DNA of 64,000 nt from Hyaloperonospora brassicae (lineage: Eukaryota > Oomycota > Peronosporomycetes > Peronosporales > Peronosporaceae). Below the pieces are notes generated by a model that was given only the letters and a program-made list of their open reading frames with translations, searched no databases and was not told where the DNA came from. Position numbers and translations under genes: made by a program. The DNA lies in contig CANTFL010000665.1 in assembly GCA_947650285.1 (NCBI GenBank), positions 62,001-126,000 on the forward strand, given 5' to 3'. The stretch's first letter is position 1. Each line of letters opens with the position of its first letter. Below are positions 32,401 through 42,273 of the stretch, in pieces.

Positions 32401-35400
32401 AGACCGCCCGATGTACACCTCGGATGAGGACGATAAGCTGTGCGTATCCCCTCCACCTAGAGAGGTTGCAGCGGCAAGCTCCATATCCAGAAGGCCGCGC
32501 TCCTCTTCCGTGTCTGACGGCATGTGGATCTTGATAGCTTGTGTAACATTCAACCAAAATGAGGGGTTCGCACGCAGTGTTGTCATGATCCTCATATGAA
32601 TGCCAAAACGATTATGGACGGCACCCTTCCATACCTGCACAACAAAAGCAAGTAGGGTACAGAAAAGATCGGAAGCTTGTTCCAAGAGCCTTACTGGGTC
32701 TTCAAAAAGGCGCTCCAGCAATAGCATACAAGAAACGTCGTCTCCTTTAGCCTTTTCGTTCTTCATCTTGTCGGACTTCGGATCGTTCGTACTACTAACA
32801 CCGAAGAGCAGTAGAGCTAAGAAGCCTGGTTGGTGCTTCAAACACAACGCCAGCATGTGAATGACTTCTTTTTGCAGCGCAAATCGTTGAGTTGGCGATA
32901 CGCTCAACAGCTGTGCAAAGGCCCCGCGAACAATATCAAGGTCTTCGCATCCGTGGAAAAGCGAAACAAGTGATTGCATTACAGACGGGTTGCGGCTTTC
33001 TCGCTCCTGACGGAAGTCAACGGCAACAGCGGCATGCTGTAAGATCCGCAAGGACCAGTATGCGATTCCAGGGGCGAGTTCAAGTGGGTACCCGAGATAT
33101 TCTCCACAAAGCGTGACAACTGTTAGTTCTTTGCGCTCCTTCATGCCCCCATAGGCAATAGGTATCAGCAAGATCTTTCGCGCAGCTTCCAGATCCACTA
33201 CATTTCTACGGTTTGAGATCAGTAGTGTCACGAACCGTAAACACGTCGTCACCAGCGACTCAAGCTGCACCATGTTGATCACGTCACTGCCAAACTCGCC
33301 GATGTGTCTCAACAGAACGTGACTATCGCCTCGTTCAGTGCCAGAGCTCAGCATGCTACGATGCTCGTGAACACCGGTTGAACTCAGATTATTCCAGCAA
33401 CCACTTTTGCCATCCATGGCTGACAAGACAGCACATGATGACCGTAAAAGCTTCATGACGAATGTTGTGTCCATGGACAGCTTCCCACGCAGCGCAGCCT
33501 CAAAAGCTGGTAACATATCATTGTGCTCATTGACGCATTTTCGGGGCAGAACAAGTACGTAGAGCAAACGGAGGCAGCGTTCCGCGACCTCGCATCGTTC
33601 ATTCGTTGCCACAAACTTCCAACTTTCGTAGGTCGACAATATTCCATTCACAAACTCCACTGCACTGGCGAACCAAAGTCTTTCACTATCAATAAATTTG
33701 CGAAGCCTTATCGGAGAAACCTTTGCACGTGTGGCAAAATCCGCAAGCGATTGCGCCTCCTTTAGAAGAAACCACCGAACCACGCGCATAAAAATATCTT
33801 GAGTTGCCAACACGACCGAATACTCCCCTGCTGACCGCTCCTGCAATTCAAAAAACTTCTTCGCGCTTTCGACGATCGTAGCAAGACATCCTTCCTGTCC
33901 ACCGCCAAGGGAGGAGCTCATGAATAATTCCACACCAGACGCGGTCGCTATAATTGTCCGAAGCGCAACGAAAGATGCTGCAACTAGATGCATGTGCGCC
34001 ACGAAACAAGGGCTATCGTCTTCCATACTATTGTCGTCATGCGAAGCGGTATGTAGGAATCTACACAGAACTCTTAGTACAACGCGTAACAAGTGGGTAC
34101 CTCCTTCCACACTATATGAAGCCATGGATCGAACAGCACTCCGGTCAGCTAGTCCCATCGATGTACTTCCAGAACCGAGGCCCCCTACGTCACCAAGCCG
34201 TACCATTATCTGATCTTGTATGTACCGCTCTCTGATACCCCAAGAAACTAAGTTTTCCCTCGATGCTGAGAGCAAAGTAGAAAGAGCAATTTTATGCGCT
34301 AGGAGCTGGGATACGTATACCTGTGGTGAGGGAAGTTTGTGGCTGATCCACCAATGACGCAATCTCGCCTCACCCCAACAGCGCTCCATCTCTTCCACTA
34401 CAACCTCACCATTGTCTTCTTGGTTACCAAGCTGTACGATAAATTCGAAAAACGATGTCAGGATATGTACATCCTCTACGTTTGTGTGATACAAATCCGC
34501 AAACGACCTCGACTCGTGACCTGTCATAAGTCTATCTGCACTTTGGAAAAGTAGGTCCCACATGGTAGGCGCATACGTGTCTCCGTCACCGTCTGAGAAT
34601 TGCCAAGTGACCTTCACGACGTCGCCATAGCGCAGAATCGTACCAACAGTCTGTGCAGGTACTACCGATGGTCCATTTGCACCACCATAAGCAAATGACC
34701 GCGTGCACAGTAACGTGTCTTGCCCGTCGCCAATCTCGGTGTAATATTCCCTCGGCGGCAGTGGATGCCAACCATCACCAGCAGCCACTGTTTCATCCTT
34801 TCCCGCGTGCGGCATGCTGAAATACCTCAGCACCTGCCGAAGCACGGTTGGTGACGAAGCTCCTTGGTAATTGCAGCACAGCGCCGTGAACAATTGGATG
34901 CACGGGACTACGGTACATGGCAAACATGCTCGGGTTTTCGTCAGTAGCTCACGAAGCGTAGCTATTGCACCAGGAGCTACATTGTCTACCATACAGCTAT
35001 CTTCCAGTTCAATATCAAAAATCTGCTGCGACACGCGAGTATTCGATAGCGCAGGTAGCACAAACTTTACCATTGCATGCAGCTGCTGGGCGTCATCAAG
35101 ATTTTTTATGTAACCCAGCGAAGACAGCATCTCATTCAAAAATACTGCAACCACGTATTGATAGACGGGAGCGCTGTCGCAGTTGACAAGCACATCCGAA
35201 TGAGTCGCATTGACGCCGTTTGGTCCCGCGGAAACAGCATCAGTAGGTAAGATCCACAAAGCCTTCGCGTACGGGCTCAATGGCTGTAAGAGCGGTTTCA
35301 ATCTTGCGAGGCCAGCGTTTGCAGAGTCGATGCCAAAAACCAACGAACGCATAAGTGAATTCAAGTAGTGAAAGCTGCGCAATCGCTCTGCCGACGCCAG

Positions 35401-36486
35401 TGTCTGCTGTAGCGCGTCTCTGAGCTCTTTCACTTCCGCACTATCTCCGTCCAGACCAACTTTTACATGGTATTGCCGACCTAACAGTGTCGCCCACGCC
35501 AATAGAAGCACTCCAGGCACCGGCGATGGTCGCAGCTCCACACCCGAGAGTCCACACAAGTTTGTCAAAAAGAACGTTTTTGACGCGTTAAGTAAAGCCT
35601 CGTGTTCCAAACCAGCAACCGTCGTATGCAGCATCCGCAATGCCACCAACACTCCCACCTGCGTCAACGTTTCTACCGCCTGCTGCGCACCAGGCAGCTC
35701 CAACGTGCTGTTCATAATTAGCTCATCCAGCACCTGAACATCCCAAACATGCACAGTCTTGGCAATCGCCACCGCGCGTTCCAATGTCGCGTGAACTTCT
35801 GAAAACTCAAGCGTTAGCAACAGCAACTCCCTCAGCAGCGCTTCTTCTTGCAGGAATTGCACTTCCCAAGCTACGAGAGCCTTGCGTTCGTCCTTGCCAA
35901 CGCGTCGAAAGCTCGGCGCCTGGTAGAACTGGCGACCAAGCATCTCGTCCACCAACGCGTCGCCCAGTCCCTCGGTCAGCAGTTCGTTCACAATCTCTCG
36001 CGCTGCTTGGGCGTTTGGGTGCTGCACGTTCCTCGCAGTCCGCAGCAGCTCAATCCGAACGGTGAAGAATTCGCGCCGTGCTGCAAAGTACGCTTGCCTC
36101 AAGCGGTCAGTATCGACCGTGCTGTGCTGTGCTTGGGTCGATAATGTCAGCTTGCTGAGCGTCTCGAGCGCGTGCTCGAGCTCGCGTAGTCCCCCCGACG
36201 ACGGAAGGCGCACGCTCGCAAGCAGCAGCTCCCATCGCACTGCCTCAATCGGCTCGTCACGTTCCACATCGGCCGCACACGTGGCGTCCTGGGACGTAGA
36301 AAACAGCGAGAACGCAGCGCTTTGGGGCGTTGTCGGCGGCGTGGCACCGTCTGTGCCACCCACGCGCCCGCCCAGAGGTACCAGTCCATGCACGGATCGG
36401 ATCGCGGTCAACGTGCGCTCCACCGGCAGCTCGTCGCGCCGGCAGCGGCGTAGCCACGACAGAATCGAGCGGGGCGACGTCGCCAT
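29500..36486 (-). CDS. NUP188: Nucleoporin NUP188-like scaffold protein
   Basis: A single exon of about 2328 residues from ATG 36486 (MATSPRSILSWLRRC). The frame is open upstream only through non-ATG codons. The protein is almost entirely helical and Leu-rich, as expected for the alpha-solenoid inner-ring nucleoporins NUP188 and NUP205. The call to NUP188 rests on an inserted beta-rich SH3-like stretch near residues 575-645 (VGTILRYGDVVKVTWQFSDG), a feature of NUP188 rather than NUP205. It would act in the inner ring of the nuclear pore, helping assembly and passage of membrane proteins. Length suits the family but is at the upper end. Sequence identity across kingdoms is low, so the paralogue call is less certain than the solenoid call. 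Confidence 0.75.
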   Translation of the reverse strand: MATSPRSILSWLRRCRRDELPVERTLTAIRSVHGLVPLGGRVGGTDGATPPTTPQSAAFSLFSTSQDATCAADVERDEPIEAVRWELLLASVRLPSSGGLRELEHALETLSKLTLSTQAQHSTVDTDRLRQAYFAARREFFTVRIELLRTARNVQHPNAQAAREIVNELLTEGLGDALVDEMLGRQFYQAPSFRRVGKDERKALVAWEVQFLQEEALLRELLLLTLEFSEVHATLERAVAIAKTVHVWDVQVLDELIMNSTLELPGAQQAVETLTQVGVLVALRMLHTTVAGLEHEALLNASKTFFLTNLCGLSGVELRPSPVPGVLLLAWATLLGRQYHVKVGLDGDSAEVKELRDALQQTLASAERLRSFHYLNSLMRSLVFGIDSANAGLARLKPLLQPLSPYAKALWILPTDAVSAGPNGVNATHSDVLVNCDSAPVYQYVVAVFLNEMLSSLGYIKNLDDAQQLHAMVKFVLPALSNTRVSQQIFDIELEDSCMVDNVAPGAIATLRELLTKTRACLPCTVVPCIQLFTALCCNYQGASSPTVLRQVLRYFSMPHAGKDETVAAGDGWHPLPPREYYTEIGDGQDTLLCTRSFAYGGANGPSVVPAQTVGTILRYGDVVKVTWQFSDGDGDTYAPTMWDLLFQSADRLMTGHESRSFADLYHTNVEDVHILTSFFEFIVQLGNQEDNGEVVVEEMERCWGEARLRHWWISHKLPSPQVYVSQLLAHKIALSTLLSASRENLVSWGIRERYIQDQIMVRLGDVGGLGSGSTSMGLADRSAVRSMASYSVEGGTHLLRVVLRVLCRFLHTASHDDNSMEDDSPCFVAHMHLVAASFVALRTIIATASGVELFMSSSLGGGQEGCLATIVESAKKFFELQERSAGEYSVVLATQDIFMRVVRWFLLKEAQSLADFATRAKVSPIRLRKFIDSERLWFASAVEFVNGILSTYESWKFVATNERCEVAERCLRLLYVLVLPRKCVNEHNDMLPAFEAALRGKLSMDTTFVMKLLRSSCAVLSAMDGKSGCWNNLSSTGVHEHRSMLSSGTERGDSHVLLRHIGEFGSDVINMVQLESLVTTCLRFVTLLISNRRNVVDLEAARKILLIPIAYGGMKERKELTVVTLCGEYLGYPLELAPGIAYWSLRILQHAAVAVDFRQERESRNPSVMQSLVSLFHGCEDLDIVRGAFAQLLSVSPTQRFALQKEVIHMLALCLKHQPGFLALLLFGVSSTNDPKSDKMKNEKAKGDDVSCMLLLERLFEDPVRLLEQASDLFCTLLAFVVQVWKGAVHNRFGIHMRIMTTLRANPSFWLNVTQAIKIHMPSDTEEERGLLDMELAAATSLGGGDTHSLSSSSEVYIGRSSAFGYMARGLILQLVSYEWHNEASELKDHPLVDVLESFREEGLYSHWLRTFTRLDYSPVQLKLYAPSIQRACNPRAPITSMHGMIPVDGVFMYLEGLICSNRQLEWQFGHGACAKQEASSADIRMLKLLRWSNLQAAYLHAQLFSLSKWKVFMELCCFQVDEETRGVSGLELTSRTTEPRCRKRKESMISSPSRNSGSRRMQSAGATSTAFLTPSSSEHSLSSSRFSGDRTSFEMIRVLADVIEASVDQHGNQGEVLDYFVLLHLHGLVQLLVSMLHHQLCLVVRKTYDPKLSQTRQRFEGSEPHFGLKLDARATLQLLSLVDKTVSAVHDSVKRVAREADIVGHDAINQSMSTSVELATSVPLISRLVTDFEQSLKSVTDGLLTLLVTAALLLVRHLNKISGHLSHSAKRETEAKGVLTTKALVPMKWIAHCVNVFTLCNDREEQTRSSQALFQLSWCLWQEVVDNYGNSNAPLVGVSEPRMMNVMQLNPFVMDMEYEQQGIRAVLHLLVQRFRPLSPSKQVSASQEDACQVLRGLAAVVWNPANSARPSFCLRLISLLTAQLLPLLRSRMEREEATSKLRGYILQKSDDVMTGQLEDNIHLQRSVAHEMWCLVLDIVSGLLHLHAEYTVVGSDKLDVWEFMSSAESLLLAAVEPSTCPRLTRATIAEHQSLLQLLSGLSRSASTRKCWRQAFPTSAVVLMEQSRQLLRHACVLLGSSSTKDNRYYSEKVEWQNGSRSANNAIVSYGKNRSSKSPRSPRSPSAFPYACETLLHEQLHAVRDVEKREVRAFHREMETELVKVVRFASLLLSKWTASPTDRGAVLVVGGVRCVDEEQLVPLLAFAPPSEARSRNGSPSLGHLSLAMDFILDRLLAKEDPQLGLQTVEMRMGLANAMNACALLFLKTCCLYAEQYELVKRDRDEFSSFFRRFHARIHEDETGATSAVDMQLLQHIDLVRIQMDALDCV

Positions 36487-36909
36487 CGTGCGCACTGCGT
36501 GGGCGCTTTCGTGCCAGTAAAAAGATTTGTGGCAAAAGCCAATTTGGGTCCACCACACCACCCAACCGGTGGCTTTCTCGCGTGTACCACACACAATCCA
36601 CTTTTCTCCCGCTCCCTGTCGAAAGTGATCAAGTGCGCTCGCGACCTCTCAAATCGTATACGCCGCGGCGTCGGCGACACCCAAACTTAGCCCACGCGAC
36701 GGCTCGTACCGCCTCTTGTCCTCCTCGTGCGCGTGCTCCTGTTCGTCCTCGTCGTCGTCGTCGTGTTCTACACTGGACACGTCGCTCGCATCGGGTCCTG
36801 TGCCTCGTCCCGCTGCGTGTCCACGCTGGCGACAACACTTGACGCCAGCGCGATCTGGGACGTGCTTGGGCCCTCGGCGTGGGGACTCGGGGGTCGGCTT
36901 GTCGGCCGC
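36487..36909. promoter_or_regulatory. Shared divergent promoter of NUP188 and ATG4
   Basis: The two starts face away from each other across 423 bp, so promoters for both must lie here. The ATG4 frame is open from 36691 (TAG at 36688) without an ATG until 36910, and part of this stretch may be 5' leader. No specific element was assigned. Confidence 0.45.
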
Positions 36910-38282
36910 ATGGCTCAGTTCACGCACGGCATTTCCGCGCTGGACGTGACGCCAGCGTCGGCGCTCAGTGCGCCCGTGTGGCTACTGGGCCGTCGCTTTA
37001 ACGACGTGGCCGCAACGGATTTCGACGCGTACAAACGCGCGTTTGAATCCATTCTGTGGTTCACCTACCGCCGGGATTTTGTACCCATGACGCCCTATGA
37101 GTTCTCTAGCGATGCGGGGTGGGGGTGTATGCTGCGCTCGGCGCAAATGTTGCTGGGCCAGGCGCTGCAGCGGCACTATAATGGACGACTGCCAGCGCCG
37201 ATGGCAGCAGAGGCGGACGTCGATAGACTGTCGACAGAGAGCGGAAAGTTGCCGAAAACATATGTGCAACTGTTGACGTGGTTTGCTGATGCTCCCGATG
37301 CTGCGTGTCGCTACTCGATTCATCGTATGGTACAGATGGGAATGCACTACGACAAGCTTCCGGGCGAGTGGTACGGACCGACTACCGCAGCGCAAGTGCT
37401 ACGAGATTTGGTGAATCGGTATCGAAAGGATTGTGGCGAGACCGTGGTCATGTATGTGCCGCAAGAAGGTGTCGTGTATCGGGACGACGTGACGCGACTC
37501 TGTGTGTCGCACTTGGAAGAGGAATCTGTGGCGACAAGAGAGATAGAATCGCATGACGGGCCGGCGTTTTTTGACCCGTTGCTCCATCCGCCAACAGTTG
37601 ACGACTGTCGAGAGTGGAGCACAGCGTTGCTAATTTTGATTCCACTACGACTGGGACTGGACCAGTTGAACGAGCGTTACGTGCCGGCGTTGGAGAAAAC
37701 GTTTACGTTCCCGCAGAGTGTAGGGATTATCGGCGGCAAAAAGGGGCACTCGGTTTACTTTGTTGGTACGCAGCAAAATCAGCTGCATTTGTTAGACCCT
37801 CATGATGTTCACCCTGCGCCGGAGCTCAATGCTGCATTTCCTACTGCGGTACGACTGTTTTTAGTAACTGCATGAGTTCTTTGTGTGAGTCGAAAAAGAG
37901 CTGACTTGTATCTTGTGTGGTTCTTTCTGTGGAATGTTGATTGTGCACGCAGACTCATTTGCGCACGGTTCATTCCTCACGCCCGCTGGTAATGGACGTG
38001 CACTCGATCGATCCGTCGCTGGCGCTTGGGTTTTTGTGCGAGAATCGCGCTGATTACGAAGACTTTGAGCGTCGTGTCCGCATTCTCCACGACGAAGTAA
38101 AAGCTAATGGTGACATGTGCCCCTTTTCAGTTGCCGCTTGTAGGCCTGACTACGCAGCAAACGGCAACGATTTCTTGATACCAGATTGCCTTTCAGGCGA
38201 CGACATGAACGACGACGAGCTTGAAAGCTCCAACAGCTTCGTTGCAGGCGGAGACGATGACGATGATTACGTGCTTTTGTGA
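36910..38282 (+). CDS. ATG4: ATG4 cysteine protease, two exons
   Basis: ATG4 trims ATG8 before lipid conjugation and removes it from membranes afterwards. The catalytic Cys is residue 73 (DAGWGCMLRSAQ). The Asp and His partners lie in LLDPHDVHP, near residues 296 and 298. The frame stops at 37875, short of the family's end, but the missing C-terminal part is found just downstream: IDPSLALGFLC and an acidic tail ending DDDYVLL. A 104-bp intron at 37849-37952 (GTACGA donor, CGCAG acceptor, phase 0) joins them. A donor at GTAACT near 37864 is an alternative. The terminal YVLL fits an LC3-interacting motif as in human ATG4B. The start is the first in-frame ATG, just before the conserved PVWLLGRR. 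Confidence 0.92.
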
Positions 38283-40560
38283 GGGGACAGGGATCTGCCA
38301 AGTTTACGGTGCTAGCTGTCCGTCGTGCGGTCATAAACTCACTTCTATACTATACGCGGCTTACATATGACCAGTTGATTAGTTTCGAAGAACTGCACTC
38401 TGTCGAGTAGGTGTCTACGCTGCTGGAATATGCCACCTATACGTTAAGCGCATGGGAATCGGTGCATGTGAGTATGACTAGTAAATGCTGACGAAATTGA
38501 GCAATGTCTTTGCGATGACAACAGATACGACCATCGAACACTTGTCAGTCTGGCGTGGCGGTTCATCGTTAGAATGTTGATCATACGCTGAGCGCTTTGC
38601 AACGAACAAGCAGATGTGGTAATCATTGCGCCCAGTGCACAGTAAGTACTTTTTCGAGTGGAGTACAAACCGTATACGAAGCAAACGCTCAACGACACCA
38701 GGATCTAATAGTCTACGCTTGTGGTGCGTGAGCAAGCAGCAACAGTAGACGAGAGAATCATCGCTTGACAACTTTTCGCCATCCAGTTATGCACATGTTG
38801 AAGTTGCCAGGATCGTTGGCATTAGGCTAGTATGGCTTACCAGCAAGTAGATAGGTCTGGTGGAGCTACGTCTGACTAAACTATCTGCCGATTTGGGTCT
38901 AAGCTTGAACACTCGTAGCCAACGTACTGATCGTCCGCAATGAGCCGCAAACAATTATATAGCAATTCACTTCTTGTGCTTATCCATCTGCGATTAAACT
39001 AAGCTTTTGGGTCACCGTGTATTGGTCCATGTCATGTGCGAGCTGCCGTTGCATCTTGAACGCTAACGCTAGAATGAATGTAGAGCTGATACGGTGTGTC
39101 GACAAATGACGCTACAGGCTCACGCTAGATTGTGGAAAAACGTTGAGTAACAACACGGAATCCAGAAACTTGTCGCAACTTTATTGTATTCTGTTGCATT
39201 GACGTTGTGATGGTGTTGTTTATAGGTGCTCCTTGCAACGCATCGGAGTGTCATGTGTCACGGACACCACATCGAATTGGGTTGCGTCCCCGAGGTGTTT
39301 CGTTTGCAGCCTTTGTCCTCACTCCATCTTTTGGCTGCCGCAAACGTTGCCCCTATCGAATGCATGTTTGCTTTCGTGTGCTTAACATGGAATTCGACCA
39401 TTCTTAGCAGCTAAATCACGACAATGGTCGAAGCTCTTGCGAACGAGTTTCTCGAGAGAAGGGGACCTTCGCTAGCAACATCAAGAGCAACATTGTGCCA
39501 CACTTTACGATGGCAACGGCCCGATATGGCAAGGTTCACGACGACGAGCAAGTGGGAAGCGGATCAAAAGGAAGATATGGTTCAGAATATGTCGGCTGAT
39601 TAAAGTGATGGTGACGCTGGCGATGTTGGCAATGTTGATGTCGATACGTTGGTAGTCGTGGGCAAGCAGTATACTTGTCGACTTCCGAAACACCCAGTGA
39701 TGCATCAAGACTTTTTAGGTGGCGGCAAGATGATATGGCACAACGATCAGCTTCTCTACTAAACCATTTCCTTGTGCGACGGTATAGCGCGGACTCATCT
39801 CAACCAAAGTTGGGGCCCGCTCATCAAGAAACGAGCCACGGTCATCGACTTTAGTGCGGTCAAAGATCACCAAGATCACATATGATGGCCGGTTCGCGCG
39901 GCTCGTTAAGTTTGCGGGTCCATAGACTGTTTCGTACTCAAAGGTGCTTCGCATCGACGTGGCCGCGATATTCTTCATACGGGCTTGCCCCATTGTGCAG
40001 CAGGTCAAACGCTCTGACTGGTGGTGTTGGCTCCGCGCGCAGTGCCCACTGCATGCGATATCTTCATTCACTACTTGGAGTTCACGGACGTGATCGATAT
40101 ATATTATGATTCGATTGAGTACATCAAGTGTCCACATGAAAGTGAGCCCGAGATGAACCGCCAGGATTCGGACGTGTTCGGTGATACGCATATGTGTCGA
40201 TTCAGATACGATGTCGGTTCATCACTCGATATCAGACAAAGATAGCTGCCACTTACATCAGCACGTGGGCGTACGCATCCGATAAAGCCAGTATTTGATG
40301 CAATAACGCTACATGTGATCTTCTGTAGGTAGCTACGACGATCGAGGTAGGCTCAGCAGTCAAACGCCGAGTCCTTGTCATAGTCAAGCGCCCTTTGCGA
40401 ATAGATGGACTAGAGCTATCAACAATTTCACTCAGTAAGTGACACAAAAGCAAAGGCGATGCATACTTTAGTCACCCGATGTCCATTGCGGATCGATTTC
40501 GATGGTATACTGGCACTGCGTTTAGTGATAAGGACGAAGAAATCTACCGATGTAGAGGAT
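38283..40560. other. Gene-poor stretch, no gene seen
   Basis: About 2.3 kb between ATG4 and an LTR. AT content rises, and the longest frame (158 codons at 39715-40191, minus) has no recognisable domain. It is probably decayed sequence linked to the repeat island that follows. Confidence 0.5.
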
Positions 40561-41000
40561 TGTAACGGGGTAGCCCGTTACATGATATTGACACTAAGGC
40601 TAAAATGACAATATAGAATATTACGTTTAATATTCTTTCAACAATATCACGGAGCATGATGATATTGATGAAGATGACCGAAGGGTCTACTCATTGGTTG
40701 ATATCGTGATGATGTCAACCCACCAATAGCTGCTAGACGCGCGCAATGGGTGGTGAGTAGACGTCATCATACGTTCAGTTAGATTAACATAATTAAGTCA
40801 GGACGAACAAGAGAAACAAGATTGATAGGACTTAATTGTGTTAAATAACTTTTTTTCACTACGAGCAGAGCATTTACCTTAGTCGTTACCTTCCTCTGTG
40901 TAAGTGTTTACACCTAGTTGGGCACTGACCTTCACTGTTGTCAGTGAAAGGTATACTCCGTACTGGTAGTCCAGTACGTAGTCGTCGGTGTCCCGTTACA
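40561..41000 (+). mobile_element. LTR (440 bp), family of the solo LTR at 12 kb
   Basis: Starts TGTAACGGGGTAGCCCGTTACA, a terminal hairpin with 9-bp arms, and ends TCCCGTTACA. It shares the central block GACGCGCGCAATGGGTGGTGAG with every other LTR in the window. Flanks (AGGAT and CATCC) show no target duplication. The right end abuts another, truncated LTR. Confidence 0.88.
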
Positions 41001-41296
41001 CATCCGATCAATCAACCAAGCATCCAGTATGTGATGAATGCGCGCATTGTGTAGTGAGCAGACACTTACCGTTCCTTTTGTATTTTGATATCGTTAACGC
41101 TGGATAAAGCAGGTTTTCTTTGATGTGGTGAACTACAGTAAGTACAGCTCTCTTTTTTTCAGTCGACAGAGTGTCAGTTAGTCGTCCAGCTTCCTCTGCA
41201 CCTACGTGTACACGACGTCTCGAGGCACTTTCCTACACTATTGTCAGTGCAGGTTGTCTTACACTGTATACAATGTAAGCGCGGTGCGCCGTTACA
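41001..41296 (+). mobile_element. 5'-truncated older LTR
   Basis: It aligns with the last two thirds of the preceding LTR (ATGCGCGCATTGTGTAGTGAG against the shared central block) and ends GCCGTTACA. It is much more diverged. About 150-180 bp of its 5' part is missing at the junction with the intact LTR. Confidence 0.75.
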
Positions 41297-41298
41297 CC

Positions 41299-41314
41299 CG
41301 GTAGCACTTCGTGG
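41299..41314 (+). promoter_or_regulatory. Worn primer-binding site
   Basis: Two bases after the LTR lies CGGTAGCACTTCGTGG, matching the primer-binding site of the 19-27 kb element (TGGTAGCACTTTGTAG) at 12 of 16 positions. The first T has become C. It marks the truncated LTR as the 5' LTR of a plus-strand element. Confidence 0.6.
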
Positions 41315-41678
41315 TTCGCACACAAATCACGGACTTTTCCGCCAAGGCTTTCCCTTTCACGCGATATCGAATGGGACGCGGTCAAAATTTTGACCGTCGA
41401 TGGCTTGAGTGTAATCGCTGTTGCGGGTTGACAACACACTTAGGGGAACTTCTGTACAAGGGAAAATAGAGTGTATAATTACTGGTATAAAAGTTTAGCA
41501 AATGTACCGGGCTAAACTAATGTAACCTCTCATGCTCTTCTTCTTGTGTCCTTCGTGACTGTGACTGTCACACCAGCACGACGATGAACCGTCGCCTGAT
41601 GTCCCCACCTTTTATACTCGCCACGTTGTCCGCCTGACAGATGCACGCCGTGAACAGGGTGCTCAACAGCTCAAAATA

Positions 41679-42273
41679 TTGTCACACCAGCGAGCTAATG
41701 CTGCTGTTGGTGTGCTGACGCATGTGCACCGACTTGAAAGCTCGACGTTTGACCTAAGTAGGATCACAATAGCTCGAAAGGGACTCTTTGCTACGATGAT
41801 CGTCGAATTCGACGACACCATCGATGCTTGTCGTATCGTAGTATACGCGATGGTGAAGTTGAGCATGTCCGACTTGGGTGGACGTGCCAAAGTCTGGGCT
41901 TTAGGGCACGACCCCATATGTGCTCGATCTGTACGGTAATATGTTCAAGATGAGACCCAGACAAACGTCTGAGCCGTCACGTGGTGAACTCAAGCCTCGA
42001 GCTGAGCTTCTGAGTTTGACCCAGGGTAAGCGTGGTATGCACGCTTCCGCTCAACGCGCACGCTACCTCGTAAGTTGTATCGTGTGTGTAAGTAAGCATA
42101 TTGATGAGCAAACACAGATTGCTGTGTTAGCCAAGTGTCTTGCGGGTGGTCTCGTCGGAACACACGTGTTACGCCTGGACCTGGAGACGCTAGACGAAGC
42201 GATCTCCGTGACGAGCATGACAAACACTACGCCTATGGGTGTAGTGTTCCGCGCTAAGTGCTTTGAACACTAA
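41679..42273 (+). pseudogene. gag relic of a second Ty3/gypsy element
   Basis: Two plus-strand frames (41679-41939 and 41920-42273) carry capsid-like text parallel to the gag at 26 kb: DLGGRAKVWALG against LTGRAKTWALG, then LAKCLAGGLVGTHVLRLDLE against LIQGLADGPVRNHLFRLELD. A frameshift separates them, and no protease or reverse transcriptase follows, so most of the element has been deleted. Confidence 0.72.

Noticed and set aside
39715..40191. 158-codon minus-strand ORF in the gap after ATG4
   Set aside because: No domain or codon bias was found, and the surrounding region looks like decayed repeat DNA. It could be a relic but cannot be supported as a gene.
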